Part shown: positions 18,920 through 28,100 of the stretch, one piece after another
How the letters are laid out: the number at the start of each line of letters is the position of its first letter
Numbering within the stretch: the stretch's first letter is position 1
Source: Heyndrickxia coagulans 36D1
Lineage (GTDB): Bacteria; Bacillota; Bacilli; Bacillales; Bacillaceae_C
Direction: 5' to 3'
DNA length: 64,000 bases
NCBI RefSeq assembly: GCF_000169195.2
Contig: NC_016023.1
Coordinates: 930,001-994,000, forward strand
The notes under the pieces: generated by a model
What the model saw: the letters and a program-made list of their open reading frames with translations, nothing else
Database searches by the model: none
What the model was told of the DNA's origin: nothing
Position numbers and translations under genes: made by a program

Positions 18920-19684
18920 TTAAAACAAACCAAACAGTTTCTTTTGTTTTACCGGCTGCGGAATTTCTCTGTAGATGGCTTGGCCTTTGGCAAGCAGTTC
19001 AGCGTTTTCCGTAAAGAAATAGAGCATATCTGTGCCGTATTTCTTTTCGAGTTCATCCGTTGCTTCATCCAATTTAAAAGCACGGGTTTTCACATTATGG
19101 GCATCTGATGCAAGAAAATGGGCGAGATTTGCTTCAATCAGCTGTTCGGTGAATTTTTTAATCTTTTTCCCGAAAGCGCCTGTTAAGCTTGCAGCCGTAA
19201 TTTGGGTCGCCACACCATTATTCACCATTTCATACAGCCGGTCCGGATGCTGGATCAGCTCTGCGTTCCTTTCCGGATGCACGATAATGGGCATCAGGCC
19301 CTTCACTTGTATCTCGTATAAAAGGGTTTCCGCATAGCGCGGCACATGCCCCGAGGGGAACTCGATAAAGAGGTAAGAAGTGCCGGCCAACGTTTGAATT
19401 TCTCCTTTTTCGTAGTCTTCCAAAATTTCGCCATAAATCCGGTTTTCCTGCCCTGGCAGAATCTCCAGATCAATTTGTTCTTCTTTCAATCTTTCATTCA
19501 ATTCATTTACTTTTTGAACGATTTCTGTTTTGCGGTTTTCATATTTTCCATTCATATGATGAGGGGTAGCAATAATCTGCTTGATCCCCTGGGAGACGGC
19601 TTGTTTTGCCATATCAAGGCTGTCGTATATCGTTTGCGCACCGTCGTCAATGCCTGGTAAAATATGGCAATGGATATCCATCAT
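18920..19684 (-). CDS. ywqE: Tyrosine-protein phosphatase CpsB/YwqE family
   Basis: A PHP-fold, metal-dependent phosphatase that removes phosphate from the tyrosine cluster of the partner kinase and so tunes polysaccharide polymerisation. The metal-binding signature MDIHCHILPGIDDGA is at the N-terminus; IATPHHMNGKYEN, PGQE, IVHPERN and FLASDAHN supply further ligands. About 254 residues. The longer frame has 18 extra codons, but GGAGGGG lies six bases before the ATG at 19684 (nine before the next ATG), so the short form is chosen. Third gene of the regulatory head of the EPS cluster, 125 bp after the kinase. Confidence 0.94.
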   Translation of the reverse strand: MMDIHCHILPGIDDGAQTIYDSLDMAKQAVSQGIKQIIATPHHMNGKYENRKTEIVQKVNELNERLKEEQIDLEILPGQENRIYGEILEDYEKGEIQTLAGTSYLFIEFPSGHVPRYAETLLYEIQVKGLMPIIVHPERNAELIQHPDRLYEMVNNGVATQITAASLTGAFGKKIKKFTEQLIEANLAHFLASDAHNVKTRAFKLDEATDELEKKYGTDMLYFFTENAELLAKGQAIYREIPQPVKQKKLFGLF

Positions 19685-19809
19685 CCCGAACCCCTCCAAA
19701 CCTGTCAAGAAATGAAATTTCGTTTCAATTAAAATCAAACCCTATACAAAATTATAGCGAATTTTTACCATTTTTCAATAGTTATTGGAAAACTTACGTG
19801 CAAATGGTG

Positions 19810-20505
19810 TCAATCTTTTCCGTAATAGTAATAATAATGCGTGTTTTGGGTTTTCTTGTTGTTCAGGACAACGCCAAGCAGATTGGCATTGGCAGATTCC
19901 AGCAATTCTTTTGCCTTTTTGACAGCTTCCACTTCCGCTTTCCCGCTTGAGACGACAAGAATCGTGCCATCACACTGGTTGGTCAGCACCTGCGCATCGG
20001 TGACAGCCAAAACCGGTGGTGTATCGAGTAAAATAATATCGTATTGTTCTTTTGCTTCCTTAAAAAATTCCTTCATTGCCTTTGAGCTTAACAGTTCTGC
20101 CGGGTTTGGCGGAATCGGGCCGCTTGTTAAAACATGCAAATGGTCCACATCGGTTTTGACCGCCGTTTCCTCGAGTGTACCCTGTTTTGTCAGCACGGTT
20201 GTTAAACCAAATGTATTCGTCATCCCGAACGTATAATGGACAGTCGGGCGGCGTAAATCGGCATCGACAAGGAGGACCCTTTTCCCTTGTTGGGCAAAGA
20301 CAACAGCGAGGTTGCCGACAATCGTCGATTTCCCTTCTCCAGGCCCGCTTGAGGTAACCATCAGAAGTTGCAGGTCATTGTCAACGGAAGAAAAACTGAT
20401 ATTTGTACGGATTGTCCGGAACTGTTCGGAAATCGGTGACTTTGGATTTAGCTTTGCGATTAATTTTCTTCTCGTGTTCAACAGCTTTGTTTTTTTAGGC
20501 GCCAA
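19810..20505 (-). CDS. ywqD: CpsD/YwqD-type tyrosine kinase
   Basis: BY-kinase that autophosphorylates on a C-terminal tyrosine cluster and, with its membrane activator, controls EPS chain length and phosphorylates targets such as Ugd in relatives. Seen: SEQFRTIRTNI, Walker A SSGPGEGKSTI, Walker A' LLVDADLRRP, Walker B ILLDTPP, and the tail HYYYYYGKD. The start is uncertain: an ATG at 20553 overlaps the preceding gene by 59 bp with a weak site; the TTG at 20505, nine bases after AAAGG, gives an 11-bp overlap and about 231 residues, close to the usual length. Confidence 0.92.
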   Translation of the reverse strand: MAPKKTKLLNTRRKLIAKLNPKSPISEQFRTIRTNISFSSVDNDLQLLMVTSSGPGEGKSTIVGNLAVVFAQQGKRVLLVDADLRRPTVHYTFGMTNTFGLTTVLTKQGTLEETAVKTDVDHLHVLTSGPIPPNPAELLSSKAMKEFFKEAKEQYDIILLDTPPVLAVTDAQVLTNQCDGTILVVSSGKAEVEAVKKAKELLESANANLLGVVLNNKKTQNTHYYYYYGKD

Positions 20506-21232
20506 CCGTCTCAACCTTTCCTTTTGTTTTTTTTCCTGCACGGTGCAAACCATTCAGTTCCTGATCATCAATCTGCCCGATCACGCCGAGGACAGGCAAT
20601 TGCAAAATTTGTTCAACATCTTGCTCATCTTTAATCGTATTGTCGAGGTATTCAAGCAGAAAGGCAATCCCGACACCCGCCATCAGGCCGACCACAAGCG
20701 CAATTGCAATATTTAAAAGCGGTTTCGGGCTGACAGGTCCCCCGGGCACTTGTGCTTTTGAAATGACAGTCACATTGTCGACTTTCATAATGTTTTTGAC
20801 TTCTTTTTTGAACACTTCCCCGATTTTGTTGGCAATTTTGGTTGCCATATACGGGTTTGTATCTTTTACTGTCAAAGTAAAGACTTGTGAATTTTGCTCC
20901 GTGCTGACTTCAATTTTGCTGTTCAGTTCGTCTGTTGTCATGTTGAGTTTCAGTTCGTCAATCACTTTATCTAAGATTGATGGGCTTTTAATAATCACAT
21001 TATATGTATTGACCAGCTGAACATTTGTTTGTACGGCATTAGTGGTATACATCGTTTGGTCATCGCTTGCTTTATTGACAAGGATTTGTGTCGAAGATTC
21101 ATAGACAGGCGTCATCACAAAATAGGTCACAATGGCCGTCACAATCATCGCCCCCAGTGTAATCAGCGCGATCATGGAAAGCCGTTTGCGCAGCACCTGC
21201 ATCAATTCTTTTAAACTAATTGTGTCTTCCAT
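20495..21232 (-). CDS. ywqC: Chain-length regulator / kinase activator, Wzz-YwqC family
   Basis: 245-residue membrane protein with two membrane segments (about residues 20-40 and 175-195) enclosing an extracytoplasmic domain; the N-terminus ISLKELMQVLRKRL and the TPVYESSTQILVNK block are typical of Wzz proteins. The PxxP-rich SPKPLLNIAIAL precedes the second segment, and the cytoplasmic tail would contact and activate the YwqD kinase encoded next, whose start it overlaps. First gene of the EPS cluster; RBS AGGGAGGA lies just before the ATG. The promoter should be in the 293-bp divergent gap upstream. Confidence 0.93.
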   Translation of the reverse strand: MEDTISLKELMQVLRKRLSMIALITLGAMIVTAIVTYFVMTPVYESSTQILVNKASDDQTMYTTNAVQTNVQLVNTYNVIIKSPSILDKVIDELKLNMTTDELNSKIEVSTEQNSQVFTLTVKDTNPYMATKIANKIGEVFKKEVKNIMKVDNVTVISKAQVPGGPVSPKPLLNIAIALVVGLMAGVGIAFLLEYLDNTIKDEQDVEQILQLPVLGVIGQIDDQELNGLHRAGKKTKGKVETVGA

Positions 21233-21289
21233 AAGTTCCTCCCTTTAGATCTGCAGCACAAATGCGAAATAGATAGAAAACTATCATAC

Positions 21290-21321
21290 ATTATATCATA
21301 GATCATCCCGAAATTTGCGGG
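21290..21321 (-). promoter_or_regulatory. Candidate EPS promoter -10 with overlapping palindrome
   Basis: On the minus strand TATAAT occupies 21295-21290, about 60 bp before the ywqC start. Just upstream, CCCGAAATTTGCGGG (21307-21321) is a 13/15 palindrome covering the place of the -35, which itself is poor. This suggests a regulated promoter with an operator, but the binding protein is unknown. Confidence 0.4.
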
Positions 21322-21525
21322 AAACTGAAATAAATTTAAACAATTTGTTACACTTTGTATTAAACCACAATATTTTGCAGAAAGAAACCGGTTAGATAAT
21401 CTTCCTGTATTTACCTTTGGCGGATTTTCTTTCAATTTTGGTTGTGTAATTTGTCTTTTTTTGTCATAATTTTTTATAGGTTTGCACGGGCGTTTCATAA
21501 GTGATGATGAGCGGAGGTATGATGT

Positions 21526-22338
21526 ATGAAAATATTCACGGCGATTTTGTCGGCTGTTGTCGTCATTGCCGTATTGGTAGTTGGGCATCTGTACTGGGGG
21601 TATAAAACGGATCCAAGCCGGTTCAAGCCGGATTCTGTAGCAGTAAAAGCGGAAAAGGCAAAGGCAGAACCGGCCACGGGGAAAAAGCGGTCGGTAAACA
21701 AAGCGGACCAGCCGGAGACTTCCCTAGTGGCTTACACGAAAAACTGGCCGAAAAAAGCCCGCGCGGATTTTGAAAACGCACTTTCCAAGGAGCGGGCCTA
21801 CAAAATTGCGATTGTCGGTTCGGATGCGATGGGGGCGAATACGCATGGCTGGGGGCCGCAGTTGAAACAGGCATTGCAAGATGCTTACGGCAGCTATGTG
21901 TCGGTTTCCCTCTTTGCCTATCATTTAAATTCCGACGAGTTTATCCGTGAAGGCAAGTATAAAGACGTCGCCCATTTCAAACCGGATCTCATTTTGTTTG
22001 AGCCGTTTATTTTAATCAACAACGGAGCTGTGGCGATGGACAATCAGCTTGATGATATCAAAACGGCCGCTGCTGCCTGGGATGATGCCGTGCTGATGAT
22101 TCAGCCGTCATACCCGCTCTACAAGGCAGCGAATTATCCGGCACAGGTGAAAGAGCTTGCGTCGTACGCAAAAAAAGAAGGTTACACATACCTGGATCAT
22201 TGGAAAAACTGGCCGGACCCGGACAGTGACGCATTCAAATCGTATGTCACCTTTCAAAATGGCGAACAAACCGCCCCAAGCAACAAGGGCACAAAAGCAT
22301 GGTATGACTACTTGCGCAAGTTTTTCATCGCAGAGTGA
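21526..22338 (+). CDS. SGNH/GDSL-like hydrolase family protein
   Basis: 270 residues with an N-terminal membrane anchor (about residues 4-23) then a linker rich in Lys, Ala and Glu and a globular domain starting IAIVGSDAMGAN, a variant of the GDS nucleophile block, followed by WGPQLKQALQDAYG. Near the C-terminus YLDHWKNWPD carries the Asp-x-x-His pair expected for the catalytic Asp/His. Such secreted esterases in Bacillaceae act on acyl groups of wall polymers or polysaccharide. It is divergent from the EPS cluster, so a role in modifying that polymer is plausible, not shown. RBS GGAGG lies eight bases before the ATG. Confidence 0.75.
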   Translation: MKIFTAILSAVVVIAVLVVGHLYWGYKTDPSRFKPDSVAVKAEKAKAEPATGKKRSVNKADQPETSLVAYTKNWPKKARADFENALSKERAYKIAIVGSDAMGANTHGWGPQLKQALQDAYGSYVSVSLFAYHLNSDEFIREGKYKDVAHFKPDLILFEPFILINNGAVAMDNQLDDIKTAAAAWDDAVLMIQPSYPLYKAANYPAQVKELASYAKKEGYTYLDHWKNWPDPDSDAFKSYVTFQNGEQTAPSNKGTKAWYDYLRKFFIAE

Positions 22339-22365
22339 GGAAGCATCAACGCTTCCTCTCTTTTT
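22337..22365 (+). terminator. Terminator of the SGNH hydrolase gene
   Basis: GAGGAAGC (22337-22344) pairs with GCTTCCTC (22351-22358), followed by TCTTTTTG on the plus strand. It overlaps the last codons of the convergent sigma factor gene. Confidence 0.85.
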
Positions 22366-22843
22366 GTTCCATATTCTTTCTGATTTTCTCAAGGGCTTGT
22401 CTCCGCCATTTTTTTACCGCCTCGACGGATTTGCCTTCGCGAAATGCGATTTCACCTTGTTTCAATTGTTCATAAAAAGTAGCCACTACCCATTTTTTCT
22501 CTTTTTCCGTAAGGCCGTCGCAATACGACAGCAATGTTTCAAGCTCAAGCGGGGGACGAAGCGACTCGTCCACTTCAACATTCCAAAACCCCTCTTTCGG
22601 AAATGCAAACATTTCTTCCTCCCTCCGCCTTTTCGTGAGTTCGGTCAGCATTTTCCCGCGGATCGTGTTGTACGCATAACTTGTGAATGACCCTTTGTCG
22701 TCCTGCCTGTTCTGATACGCTTCCCACAGCGCAATCATACCGATCTGTTCGAACTCATCGATGTTTTTGTAAATGCGGAGTTTGCGGATCATATGAAAAA
22801 TCATCGGCCGGTATTGCCTGAGCACTTCTTCAAAATTTTCCAC
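22346..22843 (-). CDS. Short sigma-70 family factor, competence/SigH-like, beside comK
   Basis: About 165 residues. Region 2 is visible (VLRQYRPMIFHMIRKL, then EFEQIGMIALWEAYQ, and SYAYNTIRGKML), and the C-terminal LTEKEKKWVVATFYEQ with a helix-turn-helix (EAVKKWRRQALEKIRK) is region 4. There is no region 1 or 3, like SigH/ComX-type factors of Staphylococcus and streptococci. The GTG at 22843 is chosen: AAAAGGGG lies exactly seven bases upstream, whereas the longer frame has 67 implausible N-terminal residues. It is divergent from comK with a 385-bp gap, suggesting a link to competence. The family is clear; the specific role is inferred from position. Confidence 0.82.
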   Translation of the reverse strand: MENFEEVLRQYRPMIFHMIRKLRIYKNIDEFEQIGMIALWEAYQNRQDDKGSFTSYAYNTIRGKMLTELTKRRREEEMFAFPKEGFWNVEVDESLRPPLELETLLSYCDGLTEKEKKWVVATFYEQLKQGEIAFREGKSVEAVKKWRRQALEKIRKNMEQKERKR

Positions 22844-23228
22844 TTTGCTTCCCCTTTTGGAAAGCGCGCTTTCCTTGAATTCCCGGGTTGATTGTAAAAT
22901 AACAGGTTCAAAGGAAGAGGGCGAACCGGCGATCGTCATTTTTTGGTTTCCAAAACATCCTGTTTTCCGCGGGAAAATTTGATATTTTTTAAGGTAAAAC
23001 GTGAAATTTTGGCCAAGATTTACATGGATTAAAAATAATAACAAAATTGTAAATTCATGCTTTATTTTTTAGAAATTTATAGTATAATAGGACTATAAAA
23101 ATCAATGATATCCCTCTTCTTTTGGGGAAGGATACTTTGATGGCAGCAAGACATGGCACCCCTGGCAATTCTGCCCCTGAAAGTGAAGCGGGAGGGAAAG
23201 CACAAATTAACATGAGGGGGTATTTTTT
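22844..23228. promoter_or_regulatory. Divergent regulatory region sigma factor / comK
   Basis: 385 bp, very AT-rich in the middle. Plus-strand TATAAT at 23083-23088 is a likely comK -10, leaving a 140-nt leader that contains GC-richer segments. Two AAAA-N7-TTTT boxes start at 22974 and 22996, 22 bp apart (two helical turns); classical ComK boxes are AAAA-N5-TTTT in phased pairs, so these are at best variants. The region is suited to autoregulation by ComK. Confidence 0.45.
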
Positions 23229-23705
23229 GTGACAGAAAAAATTGACTACCTAATCAGGAAAGAAACGATGGCGCTGGATACCGCATTTGATCCGGAATAT
23301 CAAACAGTCATTTATGATCAGGACGGCGTTTTTCGCTCACGGAAGAGCAAGCTTGAATTATTACGGGACGCTTGCATCCATTACCGGATGTGCGATTTTG
23401 AAGGCGTTCTCAAGGGAACAAAACAAATTTTTAACTTTAATAAGGCACCGATTGTGGTGGGGGATGGTTTGATTGCAACACCGACAAAATCCCCGAGATC
23501 GTATGACTGCCAGTTCATTTTCCTGGCAAACATAATAGACTTTGATGCCACGGCGGACGGCCTTTATGTTACTTTTTCCAATCAGCAGCAGCTGAAACTG
23601 AACTGCTCCGTGCATACATTTCAGAAACAATTCAGCCGCACGATTATTTGTGCCAGCTATTACCATGGCCTCGGCAAATACATACCATGGAAGAAAATGA
23701 TCTAG
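23229..23705 (+). CDS. comK: Competence transcription factor ComK
   Basis: 158 residues with the ComK fold: MALDTAFDPEYQTVIYDQDG near the start, RGS-like RKSKLELLRDACI, a block reading IVVGDGLIATPTKSPRSYDC and the C-terminal NCSVHTFQKQ. ComK is the master activator of DNA-uptake genes, binding AT-rich boxes in the minor groove. The start is a GTG eight bases after GAGGGGG. It is preceded by a long leader and faces a short sigma factor gene, an arrangement worth noting. The C-terminus ends KYIPWKKMI; a short protein end relative to B. subtilis ComK (192 residues), so the tail that MecA recognises may be reduced or absent (inference). Confidence 0.95.
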   Translation: MTEKIDYLIRKETMALDTAFDPEYQTVIYDQDGVFRSRKSKLELLRDACIHYRMCDFEGVLKGTKQIFNFNKAPIVVGDGLIATPTKSPRSYDCQFIFLANIIDFDATADGLYVTFSNQQQLKLNCSVHTFQKQFSRTIICASYYHGLGKYIPWKKMI

Positions 23706-24193
23706 GGGCTGTTTTCAGGTGCTTTGAGAACGGGCGTGCAATCGTTGAAATTGGGCGTTACGCCGAACGCACATCCACTCTGCAACACCATCCAACCTAT
23801 ATACGCATGCGTTTCCTCATTCCAATTTTGGAGCGAGACGGAGATGATGCGCATGCGTTCCCTTTACCCACCGATTACCCACGCTCCACAAAATATCACA
23901 GCTCTGTTGCCTGCTTTTTGCAAATGGATATCGCCTTGTTGCAATCTTTTTATATTGAACTCTATCTCTTTCTCCTGTTGTAATAGGTGTATTTTTGGTT
24001 GTGGCGGTGCCCCTATTTGATTTGGTTTTGGCCCTTTATTTTTTTGCTTTTGGACGTGATAGGTCAAATTTTGCGCAAATGATCTGCGCCGGTCGGATAA
24101 CTAGCCTGTCCATTTATTTCTTTTGCATTTTTCGTTTATCGGCCTGTGATCAGGGAATAGGAAAGATGAACAATATGAATGGGAGGAATGAAA
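23706..24193. other. Gene-free spacer after comK
   Basis: 488 bp with no reading frame of convincing composition and no clear hairpin terminator for comK. Contains the promoter of the CsbD gene, probably near the end. Nothing else supported. Confidence 0.35.
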
Positions 24194-24379
24194 ATGGATC
24201 AAGACTCCATGAAGGACAAGCTCAAAGGAAAAGGGAACAAATTGAAAGGCGAAGCAAAAGATACGTGGGGTGAAATCACCGGCGATGCGGAAAAACAAGC
24301 TGAAGGCAAAATGGACAAATTGAAAGGCGAGGCCCAAGACTCTGTCGGTGATGCAAAAGACCGTCTCTCCCGTAAGTAA
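24194..24379 (+). CDS. CsbD family stress protein
   Basis: 61 residues, highly charged, made of the CsbD repeats KLKGKGNKLKGEAKDTWGEITGD and a second KLKGEAQDSVGDAKDRL copy. In Bacillus CsbD belongs to the SigB general-stress regulon; biochemical role unknown. GGGAGG lies just upstream; the ATG at 24194 has the best spacing (ATG at 24188 would be too close). Followed by a strong palindrome and then a classical terminator. Confidence 0.9.
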   Translation: MDQDSMKDKLKGKGNKLKGEAKDTWGEITGDAEKQAEGKMDKLKGEAQDSVGDAKDRLSRK

Positions 24380-24473
24380 GCCATTTGCTCTTGGTAAGAT
24401 GCTGGAAGGCAATGGAGCTTTTGGACTTCCATAGGCTAATATCAGAACAGGATGAAACGGTTCAATGCGGATT

Positions 24474-24510
24474 TTCCACTCATGCCGTAAAGGATACGGC
24501 ATGAGTGGAA
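24474..24510. repeat. Perfect 16-bp palindrome with 5-nt loop
   Basis: TTCCACTCATGCCGTA (24474-24489) and its exact complement (24495-24510) enclose AAGGA. There is no T-run on either side, so it is not a standard terminator; it lies 95 bp after the csbD-like gene and 50 bp before a true terminator. Could stabilise the transcript end or bind a protein. Confidence 0.6.
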
Positions 24511-24558
24511 GAATGAAAATTAGCCGCAGTCGCCGCACATTTTTAGATAGATGGATGT

Positions 24559-24589
24559 AAAGCCCGGATTTCGGTATTCGGGCTTTTTT
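24559..24589 (+). terminator. Terminator after the csbD-like gene
   Basis: AAGCCCG (24560-24566) pairs with CGGGCTT (24579-24585), followed by TTTTTATA on the plus strand. Confidence 0.85.
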
Positions 24590-25070
24590 ATATGGGTATT
24601 TCCGTGGAAATATTGCTGGTTTTGTCGAGATGAATCGTATCTTGTCATCTTGTCATGCCACCAAAAACGTCAATATTCGCAGCCATTGGGAATGTTAAGT
24701 TATGCAAGGATGATGACAGCACTGGCCGAATTTGAGATGTACAGGTTTTATTCAGCCGGCGTTGATTTAGCGTAGACGTTCAATGCCACAGGGAACGTGG
24801 TAGGTGAAAGCATGGCGTTATTTTATATAGAAAGAAAGCGGGTCAAGCATGTTCGTACGTCTATTCTTCTATCATATCGAAGAAGGGCTTGCTGGCAAGT
24901 GGAATTTGTTCAAAAAATCCTGTTCAACATGCACAGTTTTCAGTGGAATGTTTCCCGTGGAACATTGAGGGCGGAACAGAAAAATCGGGTTAGCGCAGAT
25001 TTTGTCGAATCATTTGGTTTTTTGTAAAAAGCAACATGGCACTGGACTCTGAAAAAGTCGTAAATGGTTT
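24590..25070. other. Gene-free spacer between csbD-like gene and metH
   Basis: About 480 bp between convergent genes. A few short frames exist, one beginning MFVRLFFYHIEEG after a weak site near 24847, but none is long or conserved enough to call. Nothing else recognised. Confidence 0.35.
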
Positions 25071-25102
25071 AAAAAACCGAAGCGGGCCAGGGCCCGCTTC
25101 GG
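25071..25102 (-). terminator. Terminator of metH
   Basis: CCGAAGCGGGC (25077-25087) pairs with GCCCGCTTCGG (25092-25102); on the minus strand the stem is followed by TTTTTT. Directly after the metH stop. Confidence 0.92.
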
Positions 25103-25105
25103 GAG

Positions 25106-28100
25106 TTATACCGCAAAATATCTTGCCTCAGGATGGGAGAATACAAGCGCGGTGACGGCGGCTTCGGGTTCCATCATGTAGCCTTCGGTCAAGTGGAGGC
25201 CGATTTTTTGCGGTTGCAACAATTTAAACAGTTTGGCCTGGTCTTCGAGGTTCGGGCAGGCCGGGTAGCCGAAAGAGTAGCGCTGGCCCTGGTATTTGGC
25301 GGCAAAGCGTTGCTGCATTGTGAAATCAGCCGGGTCCGGGAAGCCCCATTGGCCGCGTATCAGTTCATGCAGTCGCTCGGCGAAACCTTCTGCCGTTTCG
25401 AGGGCAAGCGCCTGGAGAGCATGACTTTTGAAATATTCGCCCGCTTCTTTCAAATAGCGTGCATGATGGCGGATGTTTTTGCCGGCGACGACCGCGAACA
25501 TGCAGACATAATCTACGACCCCGCTGTCCACGCTCCGGACATAATCGGCAAGGCACAAATACGGCGGCTTTGCCTGGCGCGGGAACGTAAATCGCTCTAG
25601 GACGGATAAAGATTTCAGATCTAATGTACCAGGCTCTCCAGCTGGTTCATAAACAATCAAAGTATTCCCATCCGACTGGGCAGGGAAAAACTGGTATACA
25701 GCGGAGGGCTGAAGCAATTTTTCTTTCATCACCCATTCGCGCAGTTCATCCACCTGCTGTTTCAACTTGAGGGCGCGTTCGTCTCCCTCCGCAAGCAGCT
25801 TTTCGACGCGGCCTTTCAATCCTAAATGGTGGCCGAGGAGCATTTGCATGTTCACGTAGGGCTCGATATGGGCAAGCGGATAATTGCGCAGCACATGCCG
25901 CTTCAAATCCGCCGGCTGGTAAACGAGCGCATCCGGGGATACCGAAGAACGGCGCGGTAAAGTCGCAACCGGTGCTCCGCCGGCATTCACGGCCGCCACC
26001 CTTGTCCCGCCGCTGCGCTGGTTGGCAAGTTCCGTTTCGAGCGAGCTTCGTTCCGATTCATCCTGCAATTTGTTCGCAAGCGTGAGGCCCTCCATTGCGT
26101 CTTTTGCATACAGCACAAGCCCTTCATATTGCGGAGCGATTTTATTTACCGTGAATTTCCGCGACAGGGCTGCACCGCCGACCAGTATCGGCTGACGGAT
26201 GCCCGCTTCCCGCAAATCCTGGGCAGTGACGACCATTTGCTGGGCGGATTTGACAAGGAGGCCGGATAGCCCGATTACATCCGGTTTCTCTTTACGGACG
26301 GCGTGGATAAGATCAGCCGGCGCCACTTTGATGCCAAGGTCGACCACTTTATAGCCATTATTTGACAAAATGATGTCGACCAGATTTTTGCCGATATCAT
26401 GGACGTCGCCTTTCACGGTTGCGAGCAGCACTTTCCCTTTTGTGCTTGTTTCATTTTTTTCCATAAAAGGCTCAAGGAATGCGACGGATGCTTTCATCAC
26501 TTCCGCACTCTGCAAGACTTCTGCGACGATGAGCTGGTTGTCGTTAAACAGGCGGCCGACTTCCGCCATCCCGTCCATAAGCGGGCCGTTGATAATGGCG
26601 AGCGGATCCGGGTATTCCTTCAAAGCCTGTTCAAGATCCGGGATGAGGCCTTCTTTCGTCCCTTCGACAACGTAATTCGCAAGCCGTTCGGCAAGCGTCA
26701 TCGTGCTCTTTGGCGCTTTTTTCTCCTGCACCTTGCCGCGGTAATATTCGGTGAACGCGGCAAGGGCTTCGTCACTCGTTTCAAACAACAGTTTTTCGGC
26801 CATTTTCACGTTCTCTTCCGGGATGGACGCAAAGCGTTCGAGTTTTTCTGTGTTCACGATGGCGTAATCCAGCCCGGCTTTCGTACAGTGGTAGAGAAAC
26901 ACTGAGTTTAGCACTTCACGCCCGGCAGGTGGCAGCCCGAATGAAACATTGCTGACGCCGAGGATCGTCTGGCATTCCGGCATCGCTTCTTTGATGAGGC
27001 GGATGCCTTCGACTGTTTCTTTTGCTGCGCCAAAATACTGCTTGTCGCCAGTGCCAGCCGGGAACACGAGCGGGTCAAAAATGAGATCACGCGGGTTGAG
27101 CCCGTACGTATCGACGAGCAGGTCATAAGAGCGGCGCGCTATCTCAAGTTTCCGTTCGGCAGTGACAGCCATCCCCTCTTCATCGATCGTGCCGACGACA
27201 ACGGCACCCCCGTATTTTTTGAGGAGCGGCACGACTTTTTCAAACCGTTCCGTCCCGTTTTCAAGGTTAATGGAATTGACAATGCTTTTTCCTTGGCAGT
27301 ATGTAAAAGCTTTTTCGATCACATTTTCGTCCGTGGAATCGATCATAAACGGCACTTTCACTTTTTTCACGGCGATCGAAATAAAATTTTCCATGTCACT
27401 GATTTCATCGCGATCCGGGTCGGCGAGGCAGATGTCGATGATCTGTGCGCCGTTTTTGACCTGGGTACGGGCAATTTCGCTCGCTTCTTCCCATTTGCCT
27501 TCCGCGATCAGGCGCCGGAACTTGCGCGAACCGATGACGTTTGTGCGTTCGCCGACAAAAATCGGGCGGGTGGACGGGTCATCGTAAATAAAGGGTTCGA
27601 TGCCGGAGACGGCGTGGTGCTCTTGTTTTGCAGGCTGGCGCGGCGGGAGCCCGGCAAGTGCTTCATTCAGTGCTTTGATATGGGCAGGTGTTGTGCCGCA
27701 GCAGCCGCCTGCGATGTTGAGCCAGCCTTTTTCGGCGAAGCCTTTCATTTTGACAGCGAGCGATTCCGGTGTTTCGTGGTAATGCCCTTCTTCGTCGGGA
27801 AGCCCGGCGTTCGGGTAACAGCTCACTGCCGTTTTGGCGAGCCCCGCGAGTGTGCGGATCGAGTCGGCCATGAACTCCGGGCCGGTCGCGCAGTTAAGCC
27901 CGACTGCGGCCGGCTGCATATGCTCGACGGAAATGTAAAATGCTTCGATGTTCTGGCCGGCAAGCGTTGTGCCCATCGGTTCAATGGTGCCGGAGATGAG
28001 AAGCGGCAGTTTTTTTCCGGTTTCGTTAAATGCGTCCGTAATGCCAAGAAAAGCGGCTTTGACGTTCAGCAAGTCCTGCGATGTTTCGAGAAGGAGCACG

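Noticed and set aside
18613-18933. 106-residue minus-strand frame between galU and ywqE
   Set aside because: Tryptophan/cysteine-rich, no family likeness and no start signal; the inverted repeat reads better as a nucleic-acid feature.
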